DNA from: Streptomyces sp. DvalAA-43
GTDB lineage: Bacteria > Actinomycetota > Actinomycetes > Streptomycetales > Streptomycetaceae
DNA length: 64,000 nucleotides
Assembly: GCF_900091725.1 (NCBI RefSeq)
Contig: NZ_FMBW01000044.1
Location: 310,001-374,000, forward strand
Reading direction: 5' to 3'
The position numbers were made by a program, and so were the translations under genes. Positions within the stretch are counted from its first letter, which is position 1; every line of letters begins with the position of its first letter. The notes under the pieces are model-generated. The model was not told the DNA's origin and did no database searches. It saw only the letters and a program-made list of their open reading frames with translations. Below, in pieces: positions 9,424 through 17,431 of the stretch.

Positions 9424-10425
9424 CTAGGGGAGGGTAACGACCGTTGCGGCGTAGACGAGACCCGCCCCGAAGCCGATGACGAGCGCGGTGTCGCCGCTCT
9501 TCGCCTGACCGGTCGCCAGAAGCCGCTCCATTGCGAGCGGAATCGAGGCGGCGGAGGTGTTGCCGGTGGTCTCCACGTCGCGGGCGACCGTGACGTGCTC
9601 CGGCAGCTTCAGGGTCTTCACCATCGAGTCGATGATCCGCATGTTGGCCTGGTGCGGAATGAAGACATCCAGGTCTTCCGGGGCGATCCCGGCCGCGTCC
9701 AGCGCCTGCTGGGCGACCTTCGCCATCTCGAAGACGGCCCAGCGGAAGACCGCCTGGCCCTCCTGCGTGATGGCCGGGAACTTCTCCGGACGCTCGGCGT
9801 GGAACTCGTCCCAGGCCACGGTCTGCTTGATGGTCTCGGACTTGTCGCCCTCGGAGCCCCAGACGGTCGGGCCGATGGCGGGCACCTTGGAGGGGCCGAC
9901 GACGACCGCGCCGGCGCCGTCGCCGAACAGGAAGGCCGTCGCGCGGTCCTCCTTGTCGGTGAGGTCACTGAGCCGCTCCACGCCGATGACCAGCACGTAC
10001 TCCGCCGAACCCTCGACGATCATGCCCTTGGCGAGGGTCAGCCCGTAGCCGAAGCCCGCACAGCCGGCCGAGATGTCGAAGGCGGCGGGCTTGCCCGCGC
10101 CGACCAGATGGGCGATCTCGGTCGCGATGGCCGGGGTCTGCTTGAAGTGCGAGACGGTGGAGACGATCACGGCGCCGATCTGCTCGGGCGCGATCCCGGC
10201 GTCCGCGATGGCCTTGCCGGACGCCTCGACGGACATCACGGCCACGGTCTCCTCCTCGGAGGCCCAGTGGCGGGTGGCGATGCCGGAGCGCGAACGGATC
10301 CACTCGTCGGACGAGTCGATCTTTTCGAGAATCACCTCGTTGGGCACGACCCGGGTCGGGCGGTAGCCGCCGACACCCATGATCCGCGCGTACGGGGCCC
10401 CTTGACTGGGCTTGATCTTCGACAT
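9424..10425 (-). CDS. fabH: 3-oxoacyl-ACP synthase III (FabH)
   Basis: 333-residue initiating condensing enzyme joining an acyl-CoA primer to malonyl-ACP; streptomycete enzymes favour branched primers. Catalytic Cys122 lies in ISAGCAGFGYG, His in the IPHQANMRI motif and Asn in GNTSAASIP. The ATG at 10425 follows an AAGGAG ribosome-binding site that overlaps the fabD stop codon region (gap 13 bp), so translation is probably coupled to fabD. It is the second gene of the operon. Confidence 0.96.
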   Translation of the reverse strand: MSKIKPSQGAPYARIMGVGGYRPTRVVPNEVILEKIDSSDEWIRSRSGIATRHWASEEETVAVMSVEASGKAIADAGIAPEQIGAVIVSTVSHFKQTPAIATEIAHLVGAGKPAAFDISAGCAGFGYGLTLAKGMIVEGSAEYVLVIGVERLSDLTDKEDRATAFLFGDGAGAVVVGPSKVPAIGPTVWGSEGDKSETIKQTVAWDEFHAERPEKFPAITQEGQAVFRWAVFEMAKVAQQALDAAGIAPEDLDVFIPHQANMRIIDSMVKTLKLPEHVTVARDVETTGNTSAASIPLAMERLLATGQAKSGDTALVIGFGAGLVYAATVVTLP

Positions 10426-10438
10426 TCTCTCGGGCTCC

Positions 10439-11353
10439 TTAGGCGCCCGCGTGCTCGGAGATGAGCGCACGGGCCGCGTCGAGGTCGTCGGGGGTCTTGA
10501 GCGCGAGCGTCTGCACACCGGGCAGCGCGCGCTTGGCGAGGCCCGTCAGGGTGCCACCGGGGCACGCCTCGATGAGGGCCGTGACGCCCAGCTCCTTGAA
10601 GGTCTCCATGCACAGGTCCCAGCGGACCGGGTTGGCCACCTGGCCGACCAGCCGGGAGATGACCTCGTCGCCGGTGGCGACGGCCTTCCCGTCGGCGTTC
10701 GAGACATATGTCACGACGGGGTCGGCGGGCGTCAGCGCGGCGGCGGCCTCGCGCAGCCGGTCGACGGCGGGGGCCATGTGATGCGTGTGGAAGGCGCCGG
10801 CGACCTTGAGGGGCACCACGCGGCGCACGCCCTCGGGCGCGTCGTCGACCAGCGCGGCGATCTGCGCGGCGGTGCCCGCGGCGACGATCTGACCGGCCCC
10901 GTTGACGTTCGCCGGGGTCAGCCCGAGCTTCTCCAGGTGCGCGACCGACACGTCCGGGTCGCCGCCGAGCAGCGCCGCCATACCGGTCTCGGTGACCGCG
11001 GCGGCCTCGGCCATGGCGAGCCCGCGGGTCCGTACGAGACGGAGCGCCGCCTCGTCGCCGATGACTCCGGCGAGGGCGGCGGCGGTGATCTCACCAACGC
11101 TGTGACCTGCGACGACGTTCGGGGACGCGTCAAGGGCGGCGGCGGACAGCAGACCGGCGGCGACCAGCAGCGGCTGCGCCACCGCGGTGTCACGGATCGC
11201 GTCCGCGTCGGCCTCGGTGCCGTAGTGGGCGAGGTCCAGCCCGATGGCGTCGGACCAGGCCGCGATGCGGTCGGCGGCACCGGGGAGGTCGAGCCAGGGA
11301 GTCAGGAAGCCGGGCGTCTGAGCGCCTTGGCCGGGAGCGACGAGTACGAGCAC
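10439..11353 (-). CDS. fabD: Malonyl CoA-ACP transacylase (FabD)
   Basis: 304-residue acyltransferase loading malonyl groups on ACP for fatty acid and often also polyketide synthesis. It begins LVLVAPGQGAQTPGF, the conserved family start. The nucleophile Ser85 lies in the GHSVGE motif, the active-site His is in AGAFHTHHM, and the substrate-selecting Arg region precedes it. GTG 11353 is preferred over GTG 11359 because it aligns with the usual family start and gives better spacing to AAGAGAG. First gene of the fab operon; fasR lies 89 bp upstream on the same strand. Confidence 0.95.
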   Translation of the reverse strand: MLVLVAPGQGAQTPGFLTPWLDLPGAADRIAAWSDAIGLDLAHYGTEADADAIRDTAVAQPLLVAAGLLSAAALDASPNVVAGHSVGEITAAALAGVIGDEAALRLVRTRGLAMAEAAAVTETGMAALLGGDPDVSVAHLEKLGLTPANVNGAGQIVAAGTAAQIAALVDDAPEGVRRVVPLKVAGAFHTHHMAPAVDRLREAAAALTPADPVVTYVSNADGKAVATGDEVISRLVGQVANPVRWDLCMETFKELGVTALIEACPGGTLTGLAKRALPGVQTLALKTPDDLDAARALISEHAGA

Positions 11354-11442
11354 CCTCACACTCTCTCTTGTGAACGGTCCGGAACACCCGTGGGGACAGG
11401 GACGAAGAACCGTATGGGGAATTGTTGATGTCCGACAAAAGT
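11354..11442 (-). promoter_or_regulatory. fasR-fabD intergenic region, likely fab operon promoter and FasR site
   Basis: 89 bp with an AT-richer core (TTGTCGGACATCAACAATTC region, about 11412-11431). In S. coelicolor the PucR-type activator FasR binds upstream of fabD, so by analogy this is its target. The exact motif cannot be fixed by eye. Confidence 0.4.
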
Positions 11443-12642
11443 CTAGGACTGAGGATCTCTCGCGGCCAAGCGCCCCAGGATCAGGGCGATCCGCAACGTG
11501 AAGGCCGAGCGGACGTCGGACGGTGACCATCCGGTGACGTCTGTCACACGTCGGAGCCGGTAGCGCACGGTGTTCGGGTGGACGAAGAGCATTCTGGCCG
11601 CGCCCTCCAGACTGCTCGCCTGCTCCAGATACACACTCAGTGTTTCGAGCAGCGCGGAGCCCGCTTCCTCCAGCGGTCTGTAGATCTCCTCCACCAATTG
11701 GTCCCGTGCGGCGGGGTCGCCCGCCATCGCCCGCTCCGGCAGCAGATCGTCGGCGAGCACCGGGCGTGGCGCGTCCTGCCAGGCCCCGCACGCCTTGAGC
11801 CCGGCGGCAGCGGCCTGCGCGGACCGGGTGGCCGCCAGCAGGTCCGGCACCACGGGTCCGGCGACGACCGGGCCCGCCGCGTACGGGCCGATCAGGGCCT
11901 TCGCGACCTGGAGCGGGTTGTCGCTGCCGCCCGCGATGACCACCAGGCGGTTGCCGAGCACCCCGGTCAGGACCTGGAGCTTCGCGTGCCGGGCGGCCCG
12001 CCTGATCGCCTCCACGGTCAGCTCGCTGTCGCCGTCCGGGGCGGTGCCGAGCACCACGCAGACGTGCTCGGGGGAGTTCCAGCCGAGCGCCGCGGCGCGT
12101 GACACGGCACCCTCGTCGGCCTCGCCGGACAGCACCGCGTTCACCACGAGCGATTCCAGCCGGGCGTCCCAGGCGCCGCGCGCCTCGGCGGCCTGCGCGT
12201 ACACCTGGGCGGTCGCGAAGGCGATCTCGCGCGCGTAGACGAGCAGTGCCTCGCGCAGTACCGACTCGTCGCCGGGCGCGGCGACCTCCTCGATCGCGGC
12301 CTCCATGACCTCGATCGTCGTCCGCACCATCTCGACGGTCTGCCGCAGGGTGATCGCCCGGGTCAGCTCGCGCGGAGCCGTGCCGAACACATCGGTGGAG
12401 ATGGCCTGCGGGGTCTCCGGATGCCGGAACCACTCGGTGAAAGCCGCGATACCGGCCTGGGCGACCAGTCCGATCCAGGACCGGTTCTCCGGTGGCATCG
12501 CCCGGTACCACGGCAGCGACTCGTCCATGCGGGCGATCGCGTTCGCGGCGAGCCGGCCGGAGGACTGTTCCAGGCGCTTCAGGGTCGCGGCGTGCAGGTG
12601 GGCGGCGTTCGCATCGGGATGCTCAGGATCGGGTCGGGGCAC
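11443..12642 (-). CDS. fasR: FasR-type PucR/CdaR-like transcriptional activator of fatty acid synthesis
   Basis: 399-residue regulator. It has a helical N-terminal sensory region, a central GGDEF-like degenerate domain typical of CdaR/PucR proteins (about 160-290), and a C-terminal PucR helix-turn-helix in which LEGAARMLFVHPNTVRYRLR is the recognition segment. Its place directly upstream of fabD on the same strand matches the characterised FasR of S. coelicolor, which activates the fab operon. The start is GTG 12642; the ribosome-binding site is weak, so a start slightly further in is possible. Confidence 0.88.
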   Translation of the reverse strand: MPRPDPEHPDANAAHLHAATLKRLEQSSGRLAANAIARMDESLPWYRAMPPENRSWIGLVAQAGIAAFTEWFRHPETPQAISTDVFGTAPRELTRAITLRQTVEMVRTTIEVMEAAIEEVAAPGDESVLREALLVYAREIAFATAQVYAQAAEARGAWDARLESLVVNAVLSGEADEGAVSRAAALGWNSPEHVCVVLGTAPDGDSELTVEAIRRAARHAKLQVLTGVLGNRLVVIAGGSDNPLQVAKALIGPYAAGPVVAGPVVPDLLAATRSAQAAAAGLKACGAWQDAPRPVLADDLLPERAMAGDPAARDQLVEEIYRPLEEAGSALLETLSVYLEQASSLEGAARMLFVHPNTVRYRLRRVTDVTGWSPSDVRSAFTLRIALILGRLAARDPQS

Positions 12643-12782
12643 GGAGACAAGATTGCCCTATCGGGCGACGGGCACGGAGAGCCGGGGCGACCGCGGGTCG
12701 TACCGGCGGGTAGGGGCCGGAGGACCGCCGCGCCGCGTCAACGGGATCGTGCCGCGCCGGGACAGGGTGAAGCGCCGTGTTC

Positions 12783-12866
12783 CGGCAGGCGATCGCCTGA
12801 CGCTCCGGCAGGGTGATCGCGTCGCGCACCGGCAGGGTGATGGCGTCGCGCACCGGCAGGTGGATC
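12783..12866. repeat. Tandem 24-bp direct repeats in intergenic region
   Basis: Two nearly identical 24-bp units (12813-12836 and 12837-12860, one mismatch) share the core GCGTCGCGCACCGGCAGG. Shorter partial CCGGCAGG copies lie just upstream. The repeats sit between divergent fasR and the pirin gene. No function can be assigned. Confidence 0.75.
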
Positions 12867-12898
12867 ATGGCGGGCTCCGGCCGGGCTACCGTGGGCAG

Positions 12899-13555
12899 GT
12901 GATTTCCGTACACCGCGCCGAAGACCGTTACCCGGGCGGGGGCCAGGACACCGGCATCCTGTCCCGGCACGCTTTCTCCTTCGGCAGCCACTACGACCCG
13001 GACAACCTGCGCTTCGGCGTGATCATGGCGTGCAACTCCGAACGGCTGGAGCCCGGCGCGGGGTTCGAGGAACACCCCCACAGCCATACGGAGATCGTCA
13101 CCTGGGTCGTCGAGGGCGAGCTGACCCACCGCGACTCCACCGGTCACGCCACGACCGTACGGCCCGGCGATCTCCAGCATCTCAGCGCCGCGTCCGGCGT
13201 AAGACACGTCGAACGCAATGACGGAGACGCCCCGCTGACGTTCATTCAAATGTGGCTGTCACCGCTCGAACCGGGCGGCCGGCCCGCGTACACGGTCGTT
13301 TCCGGCCTGGCCGGCTCCGGCCCGTACACCATCCCGTCGGCCGGTGCGACGCTGCATGTGCACAGGCTGGACGCGGGGGAGCGCACGGCGCTGCCGGACG
13401 CGGCGCGGGTGTACGTCCATGTGGTGAGCGGCGACGTGCGCGTCGGGGACGCGGAGCTGGCGTCGGGCGACTCGGTACGGATCAGCGGCGAACCGGGCCC
13501 GGAGCTGGTGGCGACCGGGGCGGCCGAGGTGCTGGTCTGGGAGCTGTCGGCCTGA
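12899..13555 (+). CDS. Pirin-like cupin protein
   Basis: 218-residue member of the pirin/bicupin superfamily. The N-terminal cupin carries the metal-binding pattern EEHPHSHTEIVTWVVEGEL with His/His/Glu ligands, then a second His in SGVRHVE. The C-terminal half (about 130-218) is a second, metal-poor cupin. Some pirins act as quercetin dioxygenases or transcription cofactors; the role here is unknown. The start at GTG 12899 aligns with the family (VHRAEDRY); no long leader is needed. It is divergent from fasR across a repeat-containing spacer. Confidence 0.85.
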   Translation: MISVHRAEDRYPGGGQDTGILSRHAFSFGSHYDPDNLRFGVIMACNSERLEPGAGFEEHPHSHTEIVTWVVEGELTHRDSTGHATTVRPGDLQHLSAASGVRHVERNDGDAPLTFIQMWLSPLEPGGRPAYTVVSGLAGSGPYTIPSAGATLHVHRLDAGERTALPDAARVYVHVVSGDVRVGDAELASGDSVRISGEPGPELVATGAAEVLVWELSA

Positions 13556-13586
13556 GCCGCCGGCCGCCGTCCGGATCGGCCGGGGG

Positions 13587-13793
13587 CTATCGGGCCGGTC
13601 CGGTGCGGCGGCGGTGGCTGGTGTCGCACCAGGGGAGGATGCGGCTGCGTCGGCACGTACAGATGGCGACGACGAAGCGGTCCGAGGTGTGCACGGCCCC
13701 GTCGGGGGTGGTGACTTCCACCGGTCCCTCCACAAGGAGGGGGCCGCGTTCCGTCATGGTGATGCGGCGCTGTGAATCACGGGCGTTCGGCAC
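13587..13793 (-). CDS. CDGSH iron-sulfur domain protein
   Basis: 68-residue protein with one CDGSH-type 2Fe-2S binding motif, CTCRRSRILPWCDTSH, giving the three Cys and one His ligands. It likely carries or senses electrons for a partner enzyme. The start at GTG 13793 overlaps the end of the methyltransferase gene by 17 bp and keeps a conserved N-terminal strand (RRITMTERGPLLVEGPVEV); ATG 13757 is an alternative short start. Gene order (metalloenzyme, methyltransferase, CDGSH) and the overlap suggest one operon and translational coupling. Confidence 0.87.
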   Translation of the reverse strand: MPNARDSQRRITMTERGPLLVEGPVEVTTPDGAVHTSDRFVVAICTCRRSRILPWCDTSHRRRTGPAR

Positions 13794-14460
13794 GGATGAC
13801 CACCAACTCCTCGTTCGTCTCGTCGGTGTCCACCAGCTCGCGCTCGCGCAGCCAGCGGATGCGGGAGAGCAGTACGGGGCCGAAAGGGACGCGCACCCGG
13901 CTGCGGACGACGGCGTCCAGCCCCACGCCCTTGAGCCGGTCCAGGGTGGTGCCGGTGTCGCACAGCCCGGAGTGCACCATCAGCAGGACCCCGCCGCGCC
14001 GCAGCACCGACGGCGCCCCCGAGCAGAGGCGGTCGATGACCGCCCGGCCGTCGCTCCCGGCGTTCCAGGAACGAGAGGCGCCGCGCGGTGTGGCGTCCGG
14101 GGCGGGAACGTACGGCGGGTTGCACAGCACGAGGTCGTAGCGGCGTGTGCTGACGGCGGAGAGCAGATCGCTGCGGCGCACGGTGATGCGGCGACGGTGC
14201 AGCATGGCGTTGAGGCGTGCGGCGGCGACCGCCTGGGGCGCGATGTCGACGGCCGTCACCCTGCCTCCCAGCTGAGCGGCCCGCACGGCGAGTGCCCCAC
14301 TGCCCGTACCGATGTCCAGTACGGCGGTCTCGGGCCCGATGTCCTCCTGTTCCAGCGCGGCCATCAGCAACTGCGTGTCGTGCTGGGGCGCGTAGACGCC
14401 GGGCAGCGTGACGAGGAAGGGCTGCGAGAGCGGGCGTGTGGCGTCCGGTCCGTCGTCCAT
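13777..14460 (-). CDS. HemK2/MTQ2-like class I methyltransferase
   Basis: 227-residue S-adenosylmethionine-dependent methyltransferase. The SAM-binding glycine loop is VLDIGTGSGALAV, followed by the acidic VTAVDI end. The NPPY motif (LCNPPYVPAP) is characteristic of glutamine-N5 or other amide/amine methylation in the PrmC/HemK/MTQ2 group. It is shorter than PrmC and lacks its N-terminal release-factor-binding domain, so it is probably not the release-factor enzyme. It sits between a heme-oxygenase-like metalloenzyme gene and an overlapping CDGSH gene. Confidence 0.85.
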   Translation of the reverse strand: MDDGPDATRPLSQPFLVTLPGVYAPQHDTQLLMAALEQEDIGPETAVLDIGTGSGALAVRAAQLGGRVTAVDIAPQAVAAARLNAMLHRRRITVRRSDLLSAVSTRRYDLVLCNPPYVPAPDATPRGASRSWNAGSDGRAVIDRLCSGAPSVLRRGGVLLMVHSGLCDTGTTLDRLKGVGLDAVVRSRVRVPFGPVLLSRIRWLRERELVDTDETNEELVVIRAERP

Positions 14461-14552
14461 GTGCCTTCACCTGCCTTCACCCCTTGTGGGAAGTGCGAAC
14501 CGCTCCGGTCGCCGCCGCCGCGGCTCCCGCCGTGGTGGGTGCGAGCGGTCCG

Positions 14553-15515
14553 TCACGCTCCCCGGTCCGTGAGGAACCGCCGGCCGAGTCGGTCTTCGAG
14601 GAAGGAGGTGGCGGCGATGCCGAACGCGATGTCCGGCTCCAGCCGGGGTTCCTCGTCGAGGAGCCCACCGATCACCTCGTTCCGTACGATTTGTTCGTGT
14701 ACGGCATCGGCTTCGACGTGCTCGTCGTAGAAGTGCTCCGCCGCCGGTCCGGCGCCGGTGCGTGCCATGGCCCGTGCGAGGTGCCGGGAGGCCGGGGAGG
14801 AGGTGATCTCGACGGCGGCGAAGTGCCCCACCAGGGTCCCGCGCATCCTTCGGTGCAGTCCGAACAGCGACATGGCGTTGACCAGGGCGAGCATCTCGGC
14901 GTATCCGCTGTCCAGGTAGTGGCCGTACCGGCTGTCCAGCCCGAGGTCGGTCATGAGGTCGGCGAACAGCCGGGCGTGTACACGGTCTGCCCGGCCGCCG
15001 CCGAACTCGTCGAACTCCACGGCGGCCATGGCGGCCTTGGCGCGTCCCGTGAGCCGCGGCAGCACCCAGGCGTGCGGGTCCGCTTCCTTCAGGTGGTAGA
15101 GGGAACGCTGTCTCGCGTAGGCGCGGAGGTCGTCCAAGGTGCCGCGCTCCGCGAGGAATCGAGGCACTCCACCCGGGCCGGCGGGCTCTGTCACCAGATC
15201 CGCCAGGAGACCGGCCAGAGGCTGCCGTGCGGCCGCGTCCCGCCGCAGGGCGGTGAGGAAGCGGTCCTCCAGCGAAGCGCGGACCGAGAGGAGGGACGTG
15301 TCCCATTCCCATGCCGGATCGACTCCGCCGAAGCCTCGGTAGTGCAATTCGTAACAGGTGTACAGCGCCAGTTGCAGATCCTCACCGAACGGATCGGCCA
15401 GGTCCGCCATGGCGCTGTCGGGCAGTGCGGAGCCGCCCAGCAGGGCTCCGGAGACCGCGGACGACAACGGCCCCCTGCCGCGCGGCAGGGTCGGCATGCC
15501 ATGGCTCTCGGGCAT
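14553..15515 (-). CDS. Iron-containing redox enzyme, heme-oxygenase-like fold
   Basis: 320-residue protein of the heme-oxygenase-like diiron oxidase/oxygenase (HDO) type. Candidate metal ligands are Glu56 and His58 in YELHYRGF, a middle helix with VEFDEFGGGRADRVH, and a last helix YDEHVEADAVHE (His266, Glu268, Asp270, His273). Relatives catalyse N-oxygenation, fatty-acid decarboxylation or C-C cleavage, but this protein's substrate is unknown. The start at ATG 15515 has a strong GGAGGGAG ribosome-binding site. It is probably the first gene of an operon with the methyltransferase (92 bp downstream) and the CDGSH protein. Confidence 0.83.
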   Translation of the reverse strand: MPESHGMPTLPRGRGPLSSAVSGALLGGSALPDSAMADLADPFGEDLQLALYTCYELHYRGFGGVDPAWEWDTSLLSVRASLEDRFLTALRRDAAARQPLAGLLADLVTEPAGPGGVPRFLAERGTLDDLRAYARQRSLYHLKEADPHAWVLPRLTGRAKAAMAAVEFDEFGGGRADRVHARLFADLMTDLGLDSRYGHYLDSGYAEMLALVNAMSLFGLHRRMRGTLVGHFAAVEITSSPASRHLARAMARTGAGPAAEHFYDEHVEADAVHEQIVRNEVIGGLLDEEPRLEPDIAFGIAATSFLEDRLGRRFLTDRGA

Positions 15516-15764
15516 CGCACTCCCTCCGGCCGTTCGGGGGCCGCGTGCGGTTCGGGGCGGAGCAACCACACCCCCCATCGATGGTCCCCGTGCGCGGAGG
15601 TTCCCGCATCCTCGGCGCCCTGGGCGCGGGAGCCGACGTCATTCACCACCCCCGGTCACCTGGGACGAGCAGGCGTGAAACTCCGAGCGGATTTCCGGGC
15701 AGTTGCCGCGACGGCCCAGGGAGGACAGAGTGGAAGAGGGACACACACGAGAACGGAGCGTGTT

Positions 15765-15920
15765 GTGATCATTGTCGGAGTCATTCTGCTCGTCATCGGT
15801 TTCGTCACCGGGATTTCCATCCTGTGGACCATCGGGATCATTCTGGCCGTCATCGGCCTGATCCTCTGGATCCTGGGCGGCATGGGACACGCCGTCGCGG
15901 GACGCAGGCACTACTGGTAG
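15765..15920 (+). CDS. Small hydrophobic membrane protein (DUF6131-like)
   Basis: 51-residue protein with two closely spaced membrane segments (IVGVILLVIGFVTGISIL and WTIGIILAVIGLILWILGG), ending in a basic GRRHYW tail. This matches the short hydrophobic DUF6131-type proteins common in actinobacteria; their function is unknown. GTG start after a GGAG-containing leader. It lies between the divergent metalloenzyme operon and the PfpI gene, in the same direction as the latter. Confidence 0.75.
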   Translation: MIIVGVILLVIGFVTGISILWTIGIILAVIGLILWILGGMGHAVAGRRHYW

Positions 15921-16046
15921 TGCCCCTGTGCCCGGAAAGGCGCACCTGCCCATGGACCACAACGAGGCGCGCGGCCCTGGACGCGCTCGCCGTATACGGC
16001 GCGACCCGCCGGGAAGACCAGGACGCCGCTTCGGAAGGGACCAGGA

Positions 16047-16616
16047 ATGGCTGGCGATGACGTGAGCAAACGAAAAGTGCTGGCGATCGTCACGAACTAC
16101 GGCGTCGAACAGGACGAGCTTCTGGTACCTCAGGAGCACCTGAGCGGCTGGGGCGCCGAAGTGGCGGTCGCCGCGGTGTCCATGGACGAGGTCCGGACGC
16201 TGGTGGGCGACAAGGAACCGGGGAAGACGGTCCGGCCCGGACTCACTCTCGCCGATGTGGATCCGGCCGCCTACGATCTGCTGCTGATTCCCGGCGGAAC
16301 CCTGAACGCCGACGCCCTGCGCCAGCAGGATGCCGCCACGCGTATCGTCCGCTCCTTCGCGTCGTCCGGGCGGCCCGTCGCGGCCATCTGCCACGGGCCG
16401 TGGGCCCTGGTCGAAGCGGAGGTGGTGGCGGGAAAGAAGCTGACGTCCTATCCCTCGCTGAAGACGGACATCCGTAACGCCGGAGGGGAATGGACCGACG
16501 AGCCGGTCGTCACGGACGACGGCCGGGGCTGGCCGCTCATCACCTCACGCAACCCGGGGGACCTGGAACCATTCCTCCGCGAGGTGGATGCGGCTCTCAC
16601 GGTGGACACCCGGTGA
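16047..16616 (+). CDS. DJ-1/PfpI family protein
   Basis: 189-residue class I glutamine-amidotransferase-like protein. The nucleophile elbow AICHGPW has Cys115 followed by His116, as in the PfpI/YhbO branch of stress-linked proteases, deglycases or chaperones. LLLIPGG gives the oxyanion region. Length and motif order are typical. There is no signal peptide. The start at ATG 16047 has an AGGA ribosome-binding site. Probably stress related; the exact activity cannot be told from sequence. Confidence 0.88.
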   Translation: MAGDDVSKRKVLAIVTNYGVEQDELLVPQEHLSGWGAEVAVAAVSMDEVRTLVGDKEPGKTVRPGLTLADVDPAAYDLLLIPGGTLNADALRQQDAATRIVRSFASSGRPVAAICHGPWALVEAEVVAGKKLTSYPSLKTDIRNAGGEWTDEPVVTDDGRGWPLITSRNPGDLEPFLREVDAALTVDTR

Positions 16617-16650
16617 GCGCGAGCCCCGGGTCATTCCGTCCGCCTCCGGG

Positions 16651-17241
16651 CTACCGGCCGCCGTCCCGGCGCCACATCGACCACATCGGCGGCCCTGCCC
16701 GGAAGGTCATCTCCTCGTGCACGGCGAAGCCGTGCCGCTGGTAGAAGGTGAGATTGCGGCGGTTGCTCGACTCCAGGAAGACCGGCCGCCCGTCCGCGTC
16801 CGCCTGCTCCAGCAGCCCGCCGAGCACCCTCGCCCCGCGCCCGGTGCCCCGCGCGTCCGCCCGGGTGCCTATGTACTCGACGTACCAGTGCTCCGGACCG
16901 GCCGGGTGGCGGTGCTCCATGGCGAACAACCGCCCGGCCGTACGCGGCAGCTGGGCCCTTGTCGCGCGTACGAGTGGTCCCGCGTTGCGCAGTAGGTACG
17001 TCGTCGGCAGCTTCCACTGCCCGGGTTCCGCCCACACCGCCGCCACCGTGCGCTCCGGGTCGGTCCAGACGCGCCCGGCCGGGACCTGCTGGGCCAGGTG
17101 CGCGGTGAACAGCAGCCGCAGCCGCCGGTCCCGGTCGCGCGGCATCAGCCAGCTCCAGACGGGATCCTCGGCGTAGGCACTGGCGAGTACGGAGGCGAGC
17201 GCGGGGACATCGGCGGCGGCAGCGCGGACAAGGTCGGCCAT
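16651..17241 (-). CDS. GNAT family N-acetyltransferase
   Basis: 196-residue acetyl-CoA-dependent acyltransferase. The acetyl-CoA pyrophosphate loop is visible as RADARGTGRGARVLGGLL and motif B as FLESSNRRNLTFYQRHGF. The N-terminal part has the common DPVWSWLMP sequence found in antibiotic- or amine-acetylating actinobacterial GNATs. The substrate is unknown. It starts at ATG 17241 and is divergent from the DUF4157 gene. Confidence 0.87.
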   Translation of the reverse strand: MADLVRAAAADVPALASVLASAYAEDPVWSWLMPRDRDRRLRLLFTAHLAQQVPAGRVWTDPERTVAAVWAEPGQWKLPTTYLLRNAGPLVRATRAQLPRTAGRLFAMEHRHPAGPEHWYVEYIGTRADARGTGRGARVLGGLLEQADADGRPVFLESSNRRNLTFYQRHGFAVHEEMTFRAGPPMWSMWRRDGGR

Positions 17242-17431
17242 GGCCGAGGAGGGTAGCGGGTTCCCGGGCCGCCGTACCCCGTTGTGCGCGGGACGGGCCG
17301 GGCGGACGCGTCGGCCATGCCCCTCTGTCCGGCGGGCCGACCGATTCTGCCCTTGTGTACCTGGCCCGCACCGGCCCGTTCCGCGTAGTGATGGAGTCGG
17401 CCCCCATGTGCACCCTCCCGGAAGGCTTCTG

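Noticed and set aside
9121..11428. Long plus-strand open frames over the fab operon
   Set aside because: Antisense to well-recognised fabH, acpP and fabD; composition is Arg/Gly/Asp/Val shadow-like.
12623..13249. 208-codon minus-strand frame over the fasR-pirin spacer
   Set aside because: Contains repeat-encoded TLPVRDAI units but no family match, and it overlaps the pirin gene antisense.
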